A DNA stretch of 64,000 nucleotides from Actinomadura hallensis (GCF_006716765.1 NZ_VFPO01000001.1:3844001-3908000); one strand, 5' to 3'; shown: positions 17,134 to 25,825, counted from the first letter of the stretch. Notes: generated by a model not told the origin, from the sequence alone. Program-made: numbers and translations.

Positions 17134-18480
17134 TCAGACGGCTGTCGTCCCGGGCACTGGCGCGGGGTTCGCGCCGACCTCGACGAGGTCGGTGCGGTGC
17201 GACTCGCGGGTGCGCCAGATCGCGAGGAAGCTGACGATGGAGACCGCCGCGGCGAAGGCGGCGACGAGGATCGGGTCGTTGCCGCCGGCGGCCCGCAGCA
17301 GCGAGGCGCCGATGATCGGGGCGAAGCCGGCGCCCAGCGTCGAGGCGAGCTGGTAGCCCAGCGACGCGCCCGTGTAGCGCGAGCCGGTGCCGAACATCTC
17401 GCTGACGTACGCCGCGAGCGGGCCGTACATCGACGCCTGGAGGATCGGGTTGCCCAGGAGGAAGCCGGCTAGCAGCAGCAAGGTGGAGCCACTGCTGATC
17501 ATCAGCAGCGTCGGGTAGATCAGCACCGCGGTGGCCAGGGCCCCGCCCATCATCACCGGCCGGCGGCCGACGCGGTCGGACAGCGCGGCGAAGGCCGGGA
17601 TGGTGACGACGTGCAGGATCGAGGTGACGCTGTGCATCACCAGGACGGTGGTGCGGCTGTGGCCGGCGTTCATGCCCAGCGCGAGGGCGAAGGTGGCGAG
17701 CAGTGACTGGACGACGAAGGCGCTGGAGCCGCCGAAGCAGGCGAGCACGACCTCGCGGCGCCGGCGCTGGAGCACCTCGAGGAGCGGCGCCCTGGTGGTC
17801 TGACGCCGCTTGCGGGCCTCCTCGAACAGCGGCGGCTCGGTGACCCGCAGGCGCACGAACAGGCCGACGGCGACCAGCACGATGCTGATCAGGAACGGAA
17901 CGCGCCAGCCCCAGGCGAGGAAGTCCTTCTCGGGCAGGAGCGTGAACAGCGTGAACACGACGGTGGCGAGCACCGCTCCGCTGGGGCCGCCCATGTTGAC
18001 GACGCTGGCGGCGAAGCCGCGGCGGCGCGGGTCGGCGTGTTCGAGCGCCATCAGCGCGGCACCGCCCCACTCACCGCCGACCGCGATTCCCTGCACCAGG
18101 CGCAGCGCGACGAGCAGCAGCGCGGCGAGCGAGCCGATCTGGTCGTAGGTCGGGAGCAGGCCGACGAGGGTGCTGGCCCCGCCCATGAGCGACATGCTGA
18201 TGACCAGCATGGACTTGCGGCCGACCTTGTCGCCGTAGTGGCCGAAGACGATGCCGCCCAGCGGCCGGGCGACGTAGCCGGCGGCGAGCGTGCCGAACGA
18301 GGCGATGGTGCCGACCAGCGGGTCGAGGTTGGCGAAGAACAGCTTGTTGAAGACGAGGCTCGCGGCGATGCCGTAGAGCAGGAAGTCGTAGAACTCGACG
18401 GTGCTGCCGAGGTAGCTCGACAGCAGCACGCGACGCATCTCCCGGCGTTCGGTCACCGGCAGGTCGGCGGAGGTGGACAT
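17134..18480 (-). CDS. MHS-family MFS transporter, probable aromatic acid uptake
   Basis: A 448-residue membrane protein of the metabolite:H+ symporter branch of the major facilitator superfamily, with about 12 hydrophobic helices. Signature pieces are GSTVEFYDFLLYGIAA in helix 1, GHYGDKVGRKSMLV in loop 2-3 and VGGEWGGAALMALEHA in helix 5. The start has GAGGAGAAG upstream; longer reading frames run into the operator. As first gene of the mhp operon it likely imports hydroxyphenylpropionate or hydroxycinnamate by proton symport (inference). Confidence 0.87.
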   Translation of the reverse strand: MSTSADLPVTERREMRRVLLSSYLGSTVEFYDFLLYGIAASLVFNKLFFANLDPLVGTIASFGTLAAGYVARPLGGIVFGHYGDKVGRKSMLVISMSLMGGASTLVGLLPTYDQIGSLAALLLVALRLVQGIAVGGEWGGAALMALEHADPRRRGFAASVVNMGGPSGAVLATVVFTLFTLLPEKDFLAWGWRVPFLISIVLVAVGLFVRLRVTEPPLFEEARKRRQTTRAPLLEVLQRRRREVVLACFGGSSAFVVQSLLATFALALGMNAGHSRTTVLVMHSVTSILHVVTIPAFAALSDRVGRRPVMMGGALATAVLIYPTLLMISSGSTLLLLAGFLLGNPILQASMYGPLAAYVSEMFGTGSRYTGASLGYQLASTLGAGFAPIIGASLLRAAGGNDPILVAAFAAAVSIVSFLAIWRTRESHRTDLVEVGANPAPVPGTTAV

Positions 18481-18528
18481 GGGCTTCTCCTCGGGGGTGG
18501 AGGACCGCGGCCAGGGCCGCGTGTACTT

Positions 18529-18548
18529 ATTACACGTACTCGTGTAAT
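18529..18548. promoter_or_regulatory. Perfect inverted repeat, probable IclR operator for the mhp operon
   Basis: ATTACACG-TACT-CGTGTAAT has 8-base perfect arms with a 4-base spacer and stands out as AT-rich in this GC-rich DNA. It lies in the divergent promoter space, 49 bases before the transporter start and 86 bases before the iclR start. IclR proteins bind short dyads of this size near their target promoters, so this is the likely control site for the operon and perhaps for the regulator itself. Confidence 0.7.
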
Positions 18549-18633
18549 GTGTGAACAGCAGAGTGAGCGCGATCACCCCTGCCTGTCAAGCCGTCATCCC
18601 GACGAAAGGACGATCAATGGCTACGGTGGGCGC

Positions 18634-19353
18634 ATGAGCAGCGCTGCAGGCGAGCCCGCGACTCCGTCCCGCAACGTGGGAACTCGGACGCTCGCCCGGG
18701 GGCTGCGCGCGCTCGAACTGGTCGCCGCGGCGCCCGACGGGGTGAGCATCCAGGACGTCGCCGCCGCCCTGGACGTGCACCGGACGGTCGCCTACCGGCT
18801 GCTGAGCACGCTGGGCGACTTCCGCCTGGTCACCCGGGGGCCGGACGGCCGGTTCCGCCCCGGCGCCGGGCTCGCGGCGCTGGCCGCTGAGACGACGATC
18901 AGCCTGCGGGACGTCGCGACGCCGCACATGCGGGATCTGGCCGCGGAGCTGGAGTCCACCGTGTCCCTGCTTGTGGCCGAGGGCGACGAGGCGGTCGCCA
19001 TCGCGGTCGTCGAGCCGACCAACGCGCGCTACCACCTGTCGTTCCGCAGGGGCAGCCGCCACCCGATCGAGCGCGGGGCGGCGGGGATCGCCCTGCTGTC
19101 GGCGAGACCGCCGCAGCCGTCGGAGCCCGCGGAGGTGACGCAGGCCCGGCGGGCCGGCTATGCCAGCACGCACGGCCAGGTCGAGCCCGGCGCCTACGGC
19201 GTCGCGGTGCCGCTGCGTCCGGTGCCCGGCATGCCGGACGCCTGCGTCAACGTGATCACGTACCGCCAGGACGTGGCGGAGCGCGCCGCGGATCCCACGA
19301 TCGCGGCGGTGCGGCGGATCGACGAGGCCCTCGCGGGGCCGGACCGGCCATGA
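18634..19353 (+). CDS. IclR-family transcriptional regulator of the mhp operon
   Basis: A 239-residue regulator. Residues about 18-75 are a winged helix (TLARGLRALELVA, SIQDVAAALDVHRTVAYRLL), and the rest is the IclR effector-binding domain (TPHMRDLAAELESTVSLLV, ERGAAGIALLS). It is somewhat short for the family, with a trimmed central part. It is divergent from the mhp operon and likely senses the aromatic acid. No ribosome site precedes its ATG. Instead AAAGGA serves a 6-codon frame (MATVGA, 18617-18637) whose TGA overlaps the iclR ATG, which hints at translational coupling. Confidence 0.85.
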   Translation: MSSAAGEPATPSRNVGTRTLARGLRALELVAAAPDGVSIQDVAAALDVHRTVAYRLLSTLGDFRLVTRGPDGRFRPGAGLAALAAETTISLRDVATPHMRDLAAELESTVSLLVAEGDEAVAIAVVEPTNARYHLSFRRGSRHPIERGAAGIALLSARPPQPSEPAEVTQARRAGYASTHGQVEPGAYGVAVPLRPVPGMPDACVNVITYRQDVAERAADPTIAAVRRIDEALAGPDRP

Positions 19354-19852
19354 CCCGCGTCCGGTCTTCGTCACCGGCCGGCGTTCGCGGCGTGCCCGCC
19401 TGAGCGGCCGCACCCTCGCGCATGATCGCCCGGCCCATGGCGCCGGGGACGGGCGGGCAGGCGGCTGCCGGTGCCCACGACCGCGCCGCGCCCTTCGCAA
19501 TCGACGCCCGCCAGGCAGTCCCCTGCACCGGTCAAGGCCGCCTACAGAGCGCGGACGACTTGCCGCCTCTGCGGGTTGGGGCGGCGTCGGGTGGTGGGCG
19601 GCGCGGCCCCAGACGGCGCCCGCGAGCGTGGCCTGCGCCCGTGCGCCGCTCCGCTCCACGTGCCGGCCGACTCGAGATCACTGCGCACGGTGACCGTCGG
19701 CGGGGCGAGGTGCGCTGGGCGTGGAGGTCGCGAACCTGCACGGGCCTGGTCGTGGCGAGCTACGACAACGTGACCCTCATGGCGAGCGCGTCCCGGCGCA
19801 GATGGCACCGAGCGGCCTGCCGACCTGTGAACGAGCGGGTCGGGAGGGTACG
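19354..19852. other. Intergenic region, 499 bases, between convergent genes
   Basis: The space between iclR and the convergent thioesterase gene. No reading frame here has the look of a conserved protein, and no clean terminator stem was found. A short frame around 19720-19860 (GLVVASYDNVTLMAS) may be a remnant, but I cannot name it. Confidence 0.4.
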
Positions 19853-20305
19853 TCAACAGGCCGGGGTGGTTTCGGGTGCGGGCAGGCCGAGAAGTTCCGG
19901 GCGCGTCGCGCGGTCGAGCCACTTTCCGGCCGGGTCCGGCACCAGCCGCCGTTCGTCGAGGTCGATGAGCCCGCTGACATGGCCGACTTCGGCGGCGATC
20001 TCGCCGTCCATGCGGCGGAAGACCTTTTCGACGCGGTAGGTCTTGCCCGTCCCCCACTTCCATTCGCAGGTGACGTCGACTTCGTCGCCCGCGCGCAATT
20101 CGTTGTGGTAACGGATGACGGTTTCCAGATTCACCGGACCCATGCCGTCACCGAGCAGGGCTTCCACCGACACGCCCGCGGCTCGGACGCACTCGTAACG
20201 CGCATGGTCCGCGTACTGGAGGTAGACGGCGCCGTTGAGGTGGAGCTGAGGGTCGATCTCGTAGACCCGTACCTGTAAACGCACGGAGAAGGGCGCACCG
20301 GTCAC
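19853..20305 (-). CDS. Hotdog-fold acyl-CoA thioesterase (4HBT family)
   Basis: A 150-residue thioesterase. The motif EIDPQLHLNGAVYLQYADHA corresponds to the family's D-x-x-x-H-x-N-x-x-Y pattern, with Asn in place of the more common Asp or Val after LH. The rest fits the single hotdog domain. It starts with GTG preceded by AGGAGG, overlapping the stop of the upstream gene by 4 bases. The substrate is unknown. It is likely cotranslated with the small putative DNA-binding protein upstream. Confidence 0.82.
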   Translation of the reverse strand: MTGAPFSVRLQVRVYEIDPQLHLNGAVYLQYADHARYECVRAAGVSVEALLGDGMGPVNLETVIRYHNELRAGDEVDVTCEWKWGTGKTYRVEKVFRRMDGEIAAEVGHVSGLIDLDERRLVPDPAGKWLDRATRPELLGLPAPETTPAC

Positions 20306-20634
20306 CGTTGTTCCTCCTGTTCGGCCAGCCACTGCAGTGAGCGGTCGGTGAGGTACCGCTTGCCGTCGGCGCGGACTTCGAGCCAGTCGGCCTTCACCCA
20401 GCCCCCGACCGCCTGGGGAGAGAAACCGTGCTTGCGGAACAGTCGGCTGGCCTCGTCGCGGTCGAGTCCGCGGCGTCCCCACTCGGAGACGACCGCGTAG
20501 TAACGCTCCTCCTCGGAGCGGTCCGGGTCACCGGAGATGGCGTCCGCGAGCGCGGCCAGACCACGGCTGATCTGGCGCAGCGCCGCGGCCACCTGTGCCG
20601 GATCGAGCGATGTATTGTTCACAGCGAACAGCAT
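20302..20634 (-). CDS. Small protein with winged-helix-like C-terminus, probable autoregulator
   Basis: A 110-residue protein I do not recognise as a named family. The C-terminal half (LDRDEASRLFRKHGFSPQAV, then a turn ending RADGKRYLT) looks like a helix-turn-helix plus wing. The N-terminal half is helical. No ribosome site precedes the ATG, so the mRNA is probably leaderless; an ATG 7 codons earlier is also possible. An 18-base perfect palindrome lies immediately before this ATG, fitting autorepression. It overlaps the thioesterase gene by 4 bases, so thioesterase expression should follow it. Confidence 0.6.
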   Translation of the reverse strand: MLFAVNNTSLDPAQVAAALRQISRGLAALADAISGDPDRSEEERYYAVVSEWGRRGLDRDEASRLFRKHGFSPQAVGGWVKADWLEVRADGKRYLTDRSLQWLAEQEEQR

Positions 20635-20635
20635 A

Positions 20636-20653
20636 GCAATCGCTAGCGATTGC
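20636..20653. promoter_or_regulatory. 18-base perfect palindrome at the start of the small regulator-thioesterase operon
   Basis: GCAATCGCTAGCGATTGC is identical to its reverse complement. A further half-site GAATCGCT lies next to it at about 20656-20663. It ends one base before the chosen start codon, where RNA polymerase would sit on a leaderless promoter, so a bound protein should repress. Confidence 0.75.
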
Positions 20654-20716
20654 ATAAGCGATTCACGACAGCCGGCCGGTGCCGCCGCCTCGGGCCGAAG
20701 CGCGGCTAGAGCACGG

Positions 20717-21901
20717 CTAGACCCGCACGGGAAGGGACACGAGGCCGCGGACGATCGAACCGGTGCGGTGGTGGCGGTACTCGGTGGCCAGCAGGGCCAA
20801 GGCGAGGTCGGGAAAGCGGCGCAGCAGGGAGCCGATGGCGATCTGGCCCTCCAGCCTGGCCAGCGGGGCACCGAGGCAGAAATGGAGGCCGTGACCGAAG
20901 GCGACATGGCGTTTGGGGGCGCGGGTCACGTCCAGCCGGGCGGGGTCCTCGAACACCGCGGGGTCGCGGTTCGCGGCGCCCAGGGAGACGTGCACCCAGG
21001 CGCCCTTGGGGATCGGGGTCCCGGCGATCTCCATGTCCTCCAGGGCGATGCGCTGGCTCGCGCGTTCCACCGGTCCGTCGTACCGCAGCAGTTCCTCGAT
21101 CGCGGACGGCAGCAGCTCGGGCCGCTCCCGCAGCAGCCGGAGCTGGTCAGGTGCCCGGAGGAGAGCGAAGACGCCGTTGCCGATGAGGTTCACCGTGGTC
21201 TCGTGCCCGGCGATGAGCAGTAGCGCGATGCCGCCCAGCAGCTCGGCCTCGGTGAGGGCGGCGTCCCCGTCGCGAGCGGTGATCAGGCCGCTGATCAGGT
21301 CGTCCTCGGGATGAGCACGGCGTTCGGCGATGACCTCGACCAGGTAGCCGTTGAACGCGCGGGCGGCCTCGCGGCGGCGCTCGCGGGCCTGCGCGGTCAG
21401 CGCGGGGACGGTGAGCACGGCCGTCCACTCGCGGAACCGGGGCCGGTCGGACGCCGGGACGCCGAGCAGTTCGCAGATGACCTGGATCGGCAGCGGGACG
21501 GCGAACTCCTCGATCAGGTCGGCCTCGCCGCGGGCCGCGACGCCGTCCAGCAGCCGGTCGGTGATCTCCTGGACGCGGGGACGCAGCCTCTCGACCCGCC
21601 GCCCGGTGAACGCCTTGGCGACCAGCCCGCGCAGCCGGGTGTGGTCGGGCGGGTCCATGGCGAGCATCGTCCCGCCGAAGAACAGCTCGGCGTTCACCGG
21701 CACGGAGCTGTGCGCGCTGTCCTTGGACAGGCGGGGGTCGTTCAGCGCCGCGCGGCCGTGCTCGTGGTCGACCACCAGGAAGGCGGTGGTCCCGGGCGGG
21801 AAGTCGATGGGGTGGACCGGCCCGGACGCCCGCATTTCGTCGTACGCGGCGTAGGGGTCCTCGCTGAACGCCCGGCTGAAAAGGAACTCCGGCGGCAGCA
21901 T
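20717..21901 (-). CDS. Cytochrome P450 (bacterial class I, CYP105/107-like)
   Basis: A 394-residue soluble P450. The I-helix oxygen motif is LLIAGHETTVN, the K-helix motif IEELLRYDGP keeps E-x-x-R, and the heme loop is FGHGLHFCLGAPLAR with the Cys ligand. Its ATG overlaps the last base of the methyltransferase stop (TGATG), showing translational coupling. No ferredoxin or reductase gene is adjacent. The substrate is unknown. The pair is small, so I do not call it a biosynthetic cluster. Confidence 0.93.
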   Translation of the reverse strand: MLPPEFLFSRAFSEDPYAAYDEMRASGPVHPIDFPPGTTAFLVVDHEHGRAALNDPRLSKDSAHSSVPVNAELFFGGTMLAMDPPDHTRLRGLVAKAFTGRRVERLRPRVQEITDRLLDGVAARGEADLIEEFAVPLPIQVICELLGVPASDRPRFREWTAVLTVPALTAQARERRREAARAFNGYLVEVIAERRAHPEDDLISGLITARDGDAALTEAELLGGIALLLIAGHETTVNLIGNGVFALLRAPDQLRLLRERPELLPSAIEELLRYDGPVERASQRIALEDMEIAGTPIPKGAWVHVSLGAANRDPAVFEDPARLDVTRAPKRHVAFGHGLHFCLGAPLARLEGQIAIGSLLRRFPDLALALLATEYRHHRTGSIVRGLVSLPVRV

Positions 21902-22710
21902 CACACCACTTCTCCCACCCCGGCGAGGAAGCCGGGCCGGGACATGTCGGGCTCGAACGGCTCGGCGTCCGCCCGCCAGTCGGCCACCTGGACCACGCCC
22001 GGCCCGATCAGCTCGGTGCCCTCGAAGAGCTTCGTGACCTCGTCGATCCCGCGGGGGATGATGTCGCCCGCCCCGGTCCTGCCGTAGGCGGACCGCACCT
22101 GGTTCTCGACGCCCCGCCCGACCTCGCCCCGGTGGCCGTGGGAGATGGCCAGGAAGCTGCCCGGGACCAGCGGCCCGCGCAGCTTCGCCACGATCTCGGC
22201 GGGGCGGTCGTCGTCCGGGACGAAGTGCAGGATGGCCAGCAGCAGGAGGCCGACCGGCCGGGCGAAGTCGATCCTTGCCCTGACCTCGGGATGCTCCAGG
22301 ATGCTCTCCGGTTCGCGCAGGTCGGCCTGCACGACCGCGGTCAGCGGGTTGTCGGCCAGCAGCGCACGCGCGTGGACGAGCACGATCGGGTCGTTGTCGA
22401 CGTACACGACGCGGGCGTCGGGGGCGGCGCGCTGGGCCACCTCGTGGACGTTCTCCCGCGTCGGCAGCCCGGAGCCGATGTCGATGAACTGCCGCACGCC
22501 GCGGTTCGCCATCATCGTCACGGCCCGGGACAGCAGCCTGCGGTTGGCGCGGGTGAACTCCAGCACGTTCGGCATCGCCGCCACCACCTGATCGGCGGCC
22601 TTCCGATCCGCGGCGAAGTTGTCCTTACCGCCGAGGTAGTAGTCGTGCATCCGGGCCACGCTGGGAGTTTCGGGATCGATCACCCACTCCGGATGGTGCT
22701 CACCACTCAC
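21901..22710 (-). CDS. SAM-dependent methyltransferase-like protein, DUF574 (PF04672) family
   Basis: A 269-residue actinomycete-specific protein with a Rossmann methyltransferase fold. The start (DPETPSVARMHDYYLGGKDN) is diagnostic for DUF574; the SAM site is FIDIGSGLPTRENVHEVAQ and the next acidic strand is VVYVDNDPIVLVHARALL. The family is large in actinomycetes and its substrates are mostly unknown. It starts at GTG with AGGAGG 7 bases upstream, and the P450 follows at once. Confidence 0.9.
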   Translation of the reverse strand: MSGEHHPEWVIDPETPSVARMHDYYLGGKDNFAADRKAADQVVAAMPNVLEFTRANRRLLSRAVTMMANRGVRQFIDIGSGLPTRENVHEVAQRAAPDARVVYVDNDPIVLVHARALLADNPLTAVVQADLREPESILEHPEVRARIDFARPVGLLLLAILHFVPDDDRPAEIVAKLRGPLVPGSFLAISHGHRGEVGRGVENQVRSAYGRTGAGDIIPRGIDEVTKLFEGTELIGPGVVQVADWRADAEPFEPDMSRPGFLAGVGEVV

Positions 22711-22949
22711 GGACGGACCTCCTGCCTGGATCGATCGGATGAGTTTAGAGGCATATCCCCCAAACGATTTCTATTTCCGGCAACTCCGTTAACGGTGGTC
22801 GAGATGGAGCGGACGACGCGGTCGATCTCGGACCTGGGGTCCGGCGTCACGGAGATGCGGACACCTCATCCGCAGGAATGACGGGCAAATGATCAACCAG
22901 AGAGATCACCATCGCGCTTCCGAGGGCGGCGTCATGGCCGTCGCCGCCG

Positions 22950-23861
22950 TCAGGGAAGCAGGGCCTCCGCGGTCGCGGTGATGATCTCGATGGCGTGGAG
23001 GACGGTGGGGTTCTCGCGGGCGCCGCGCCGGGTGACGGTCAGGATGCGGCGGGCCGGCGCCGGCTCGCCGTGCAGCGGGATCCGCGCCAGCGGCGGGTCG
23101 TCGCGCAGCCGCGTCAGCCGCGGCACGAGGATCACGCCGAGGCCGTGGGCGACCAGGGCGGTGCCGGTGTCCCACTCGTCGGCGTGATGGGCTATGTGCG
23201 GGGTGAAACCCGCGCTCATGCAGGCCGCGAGCACCAGCTGGTGGTAGGTGGTCCCCGGGGCGCCCACGATCCACGGTTCCCTGGCGGCGTCGGCGAGCGT
23301 GACGTGCCGCCGCCGGGTGAGGGGATGGTCGTGCGGGACGACGAGGTCGAGCGGGTCGTCCAGGAGGGGGCGCTGGTCGAAGCGGTTGTCGGTCATCGGC
23401 GGCGAGTCCGCCGTGACCACCAGCAGGGCGAGGTCGGCCTCCTCCGCGAGGAGCAGGTCGTAGCAGCGGTCGGGTTCGGCTTCGATGATCCGCACCGTGA
23501 GGTGGGGGTGGGCGTCGCGCAGGCCGGCCGCGGCGGGCGGCAGCAGGCGGCTGGCGGCGGTGGAGAAGCCGCACAGCGTGAACTGCCCGGTGGGCTCGGC
23601 GCCGGCGGCGGCCAGCAGCTCGCCGCGGGCGGCCTCCCACTGCTCCTGGAGCCGTTCGGCGTGGCGCAGCAGGACGCGGGCCGCGTTCGTCAGCCGGAGC
23701 CCCCGGCCCTGCTGCACCACCAGCTCCACACCGAGGTCGGCGGCGAGTTGCCGGAGCTGGTAGGAGACCGCGGACGGCGTGTAGTTCAGCACCTCCGCCG
23801 CGGCGGTCACCGTGCCGTGCTCGGCGAGCATCTTCAGGACGCGGAGCCGGGAATCGATCAT
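22950..23861 (-). CDS. LysR-family transcriptional regulator
   Basis: A 303-residue regulator. The N-terminal winged helix reads RLRVLKMLAEHGTVTAAAEV and YTPSAVSYQLRQLAADLGV; the C-terminal part is the two-lobed substrate-binding domain (HPHLTVRIIEAEPDR). It is divergent from the MFS gene with a 73-base shared promoter containing an AT-rich dyad. By the usual LysR pattern it should control that transporter and itself. The effector is unknown. Confidence 0.9.
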   Translation of the reverse strand: MIDSRLRVLKMLAEHGTVTAAAEVLNYTPSAVSYQLRQLAADLGVELVVQQGRGLRLTNAARVLLRHAERLQEQWEAARGELLAAAGAEPTGQFTLCGFSTAASRLLPPAAAGLRDAHPHLTVRIIEAEPDRCYDLLLAEEADLALLVVTADSPPMTDNRFDQRPLLDDPLDLVVPHDHPLTRRRHVTLADAAREPWIVGAPGTTYHQLVLAACMSAGFTPHIAHHADEWDTGTALVAHGLGVILVPRLTRLRDDPPLARIPLHGEPAPARRILTVTRRGARENPTVLHAIEIITATAEALLP

Positions 23862-23869
23862 GAAAACAG

Positions 23870-23889
23870 TTTGCACGAAAATCCGCAAA
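23870..23889. promoter_or_regulatory. Dyad TTTGC-N10-GCAAA, probable LysR binding site
   Basis: Perfect 5-base arms separated by 10 bases, of the T-N11-A style typical of LysR operators, inside the short space between the divergent lysR and MFS genes. It starts 9 bases upstream of the lysR start codon, which fits autoregulation. Confidence 0.55.
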
Positions 23890-23934
23890 AACGCGTGATT
23901 ATCCTCGGCGTTCTTCTGGCGCACACTGGCCCTC

Positions 23935-25308
23935 GTGATCGAGCACCACGTCTCTTCGAGGCCCCGCGCGCACGCGGGCACCACCGTCATCTCCGGACCG
24001 GCGGCGCGGCTCAGGCCCGGCCGTGACGTCCGCCTCTGGCGGCGGCACCGCCCGGGGGGACACGCCGATCGCCGGGCCGTGCGCACAGCCGTCCTCCTCG
24101 TGACGCTGCTGACCACGGGCGCCTACCTCCCCAGCCCGCTCTATCCCGACTACCAGCGTCTGTTCGGCTACGACGACCTGGTCATGACCCTGCTGTTCGC
24201 GACGTTCGCCCTCGTCAGCTGCCCGGCGCTGCTGCTGTTCGGGCCCGCGGCCGACCTGGTGGGCAGCCGGCCGATGCTGCGGCTGAGCGTGCTGCTCGGC
24301 GCGGCCGGCTCCTGCTGCTTCCTCGTCGCCGACGGCCCGGCGTGGCTCTTCGCCGGACGCGTCTGCCAGGCGCTGGCGCTGGGCGCCGTGACGGGGGCGG
24401 CCCAGGCCGTCATCACCCGGTACCAGTACCCGTCGGGACGCTTCGCCGGACCGATCCTGGCCACCCTGGCGTTCGCGGTGGGCACCGCCGCGGGACCGGC
24501 CGCCTCGGGCGTCCTCGCGCAGTACGCTCCCGGCCCGCTGGTCACCCCCTACCTGCTGCATCTGGTCCTGCTGGGATGGACGTACGTCCAGCTGAACCGG
24601 ACCGTTCCCGAAGCGGGGGCCGCCGTCGGGGCGCGGCGGTGGCGTCCCGTCCGGCCGCACATCCCGCCGGGCATCCGGACGATCTTCTTCGTCGCGGGAC
24701 TCAACGGGTTCCTCGCATGGGCCGTCGTCGGGCTGTACCTGGCCCTCGTCCCGGCCCTCCTCGAACGGGCGCTGAACAGCGACGACCCGGCGCTGGCCGG
24801 AGGCGTGCTGGCGGCCGTCCTGGTCTGGTCGCTGCCGGCCCAGATCGTCGGGGCACGCCGCGCCCCGCGCACGACCCAGTTGCTCGGCGTCGGCGGGCTC
24901 ACCGCGAGCCTGCTGCTGCTCGCCGCCACGGAGGCCGCCTCGCTGCACGCCACGCTCGCGTCCGCCCTCCTGGCCGGTGTCGGGCACGGGCTGGCGTTCA
25001 GCGGCGCCGTCCGGGCGGTGGACGCCGGCATCCCCGCCGGGCACCACGCCGGAACCGGGGCCGCGCTCTACCTTCTCTTCTACCTGGGCTCCGGGACACC
25101 CGCCATCGCCGTCGGGCTGATGACCACCTGGATGCCGCTCACCGCGGCGGTGGCCGCGCTCAGCTGGGCCGGTGTCGCCCTGGGCGCCCTCGCGCTGCTG
25201 GCGACGCTCCCCCGGCCGCAGCGGAAGGTCGCCGAGGACGCGGGCGCCATGGACGCCGCCGGACAGAGCTGGCGGCGGGAGAGCATCGGGGCCGAGCCCG
25301 GGTGGTGA
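23935..25308 (+). CDS. MFS transporter controlled by the divergent LysR regulator
   Basis: A 457-residue protein with about 12 hydrophobic segments from residue 47 on (AVLLVTLLTTGAYLPSPLYP). Loop 2-3 carries the MFS A-motif variant GPAADLVGSRPMLRLS. The first 45 residues are basic and non-conserved, so the true start may be a later GTG, for instance near residue 44. The type resembles the drug or metabolite exporters often paired with LysR; the substrate is unknown. A strong hairpin follows. Confidence 0.85.
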   Translation: MIEHHVSSRPRAHAGTTVISGPAARLRPGRDVRLWRRHRPGGHADRRAVRTAVLLVTLLTTGAYLPSPLYPDYQRLFGYDDLVMTLLFATFALVSCPALLLFGPAADLVGSRPMLRLSVLLGAAGSCCFLVADGPAWLFAGRVCQALALGAVTGAAQAVITRYQYPSGRFAGPILATLAFAVGTAAGPAASGVLAQYAPGPLVTPYLLHLVLLGWTYVQLNRTVPEAGAAVGARRWRPVRPHIPPGIRTIFFVAGLNGFLAWAVVGLYLALVPALLERALNSDDPALAGGVLAAVLVWSLPAQIVGARRAPRTTQLLGVGGLTASLLLLAATEAASLHATLASALLAGVGHGLAFSGAVRAVDAGIPAGHHAGTGAALYLLFYLGSGTPAIAVGLMTTWMPLTAAVAALSWAGVALGALALLATLPRPQRKVAEDAGAMDAAGQSWRRESIGAEPGW

Positions 25309-25331
25309 AGGGCAACTCAGTTGTCGTTCGG

Positions 25332-25370
25332 GCGGCGGACCCTGCTCGCCTGGCGACCAGGGTCCGCCGC
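25332..25370. terminator. Hairpin terminator after the MFS gene
   Basis: A perfect 13-base stem (GCGGCGGACCCTG with CAGGGTCCGCCGC) and a 13-base loop, 23 bases after the MFS stop and before the next plus-strand gene. Confidence 0.8.
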
Positions 25371-25420
25371 GCCGAGAATTGTCGGCGGCGCGTTCCGAAT
25401 ACCGGCTACGTTCGTCTGCC

Positions 25421-25825
25421 ATGGCCCGGAACCGTCCGTCTCGCCGCCTCCTTGCCGGACCGCTCGCCTACCACTGGCGGACGGGTCACCGACATGAACT
25501 CGTCGAGGACCAGGAAGGCCACGCAAGACACGACGACTGCCGAGAGGTCCTGACCCTCCGGCAGGCGGGCGCCCCAGGCCGGCTGGTCATCGTCTTCCAC
25601 CGGGGCCCGGGTCGTCTGGTCAGTGACGGATGGTTGCACGCGGGCGCGGTTATGCGTGCCAGCGACCACGCCTACCTCAACCTGCACCGCCCCAAGGTCG
25701 TCCGTGCCTTGTTGGACGAAGCTCTGGAACGGGGCCACGACTTCACCGCCCCCGGGACCGTCGAAGTCGACGGCTGGGGACTCTTCGACGGAGTGCTGGG
25801 CCGCCTGCACCCGTCCGAGGGATAG
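25421..25825 (+). CDS. Hypothetical protein, 134 residues
   Basis: No family recognised. The sequence is mixed alpha/beta and soluble, with pieces such as GRLVIVFHRGPGRLVSDGWL and RPKVVRALLDEALERGHDF. Codon use is normal for the region and the start MARNRPSRRLL is basic. No ribosome site is visible before the ATG. A TACGTT hexamer about 13 bases upstream could be the -10 of a leaderless promoter. The next gene begins 8 bases after its stop, so the two probably form an operon. Confidence 0.6.
   Translation: MARNRPSRRLLAGPLAYHWRTGHRHELVEDQEGHARHDDCREVLTLRQAGAPGRLVIVFHRGPGRLVSDGWLHAGAVMRASDHAYLNLHRPKVVRALLDEALERGHDFTAPGTVEVDGWGLFDGVLGRLHPSEG

Noticed and set aside
20717..22710. P450 plus methyltransferase as part of a natural-product cluster
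   Set aside because: Only two genes, with no synthase, ligase or scaffold enzyme nearby; DUF574 proteins are common outside clusters.
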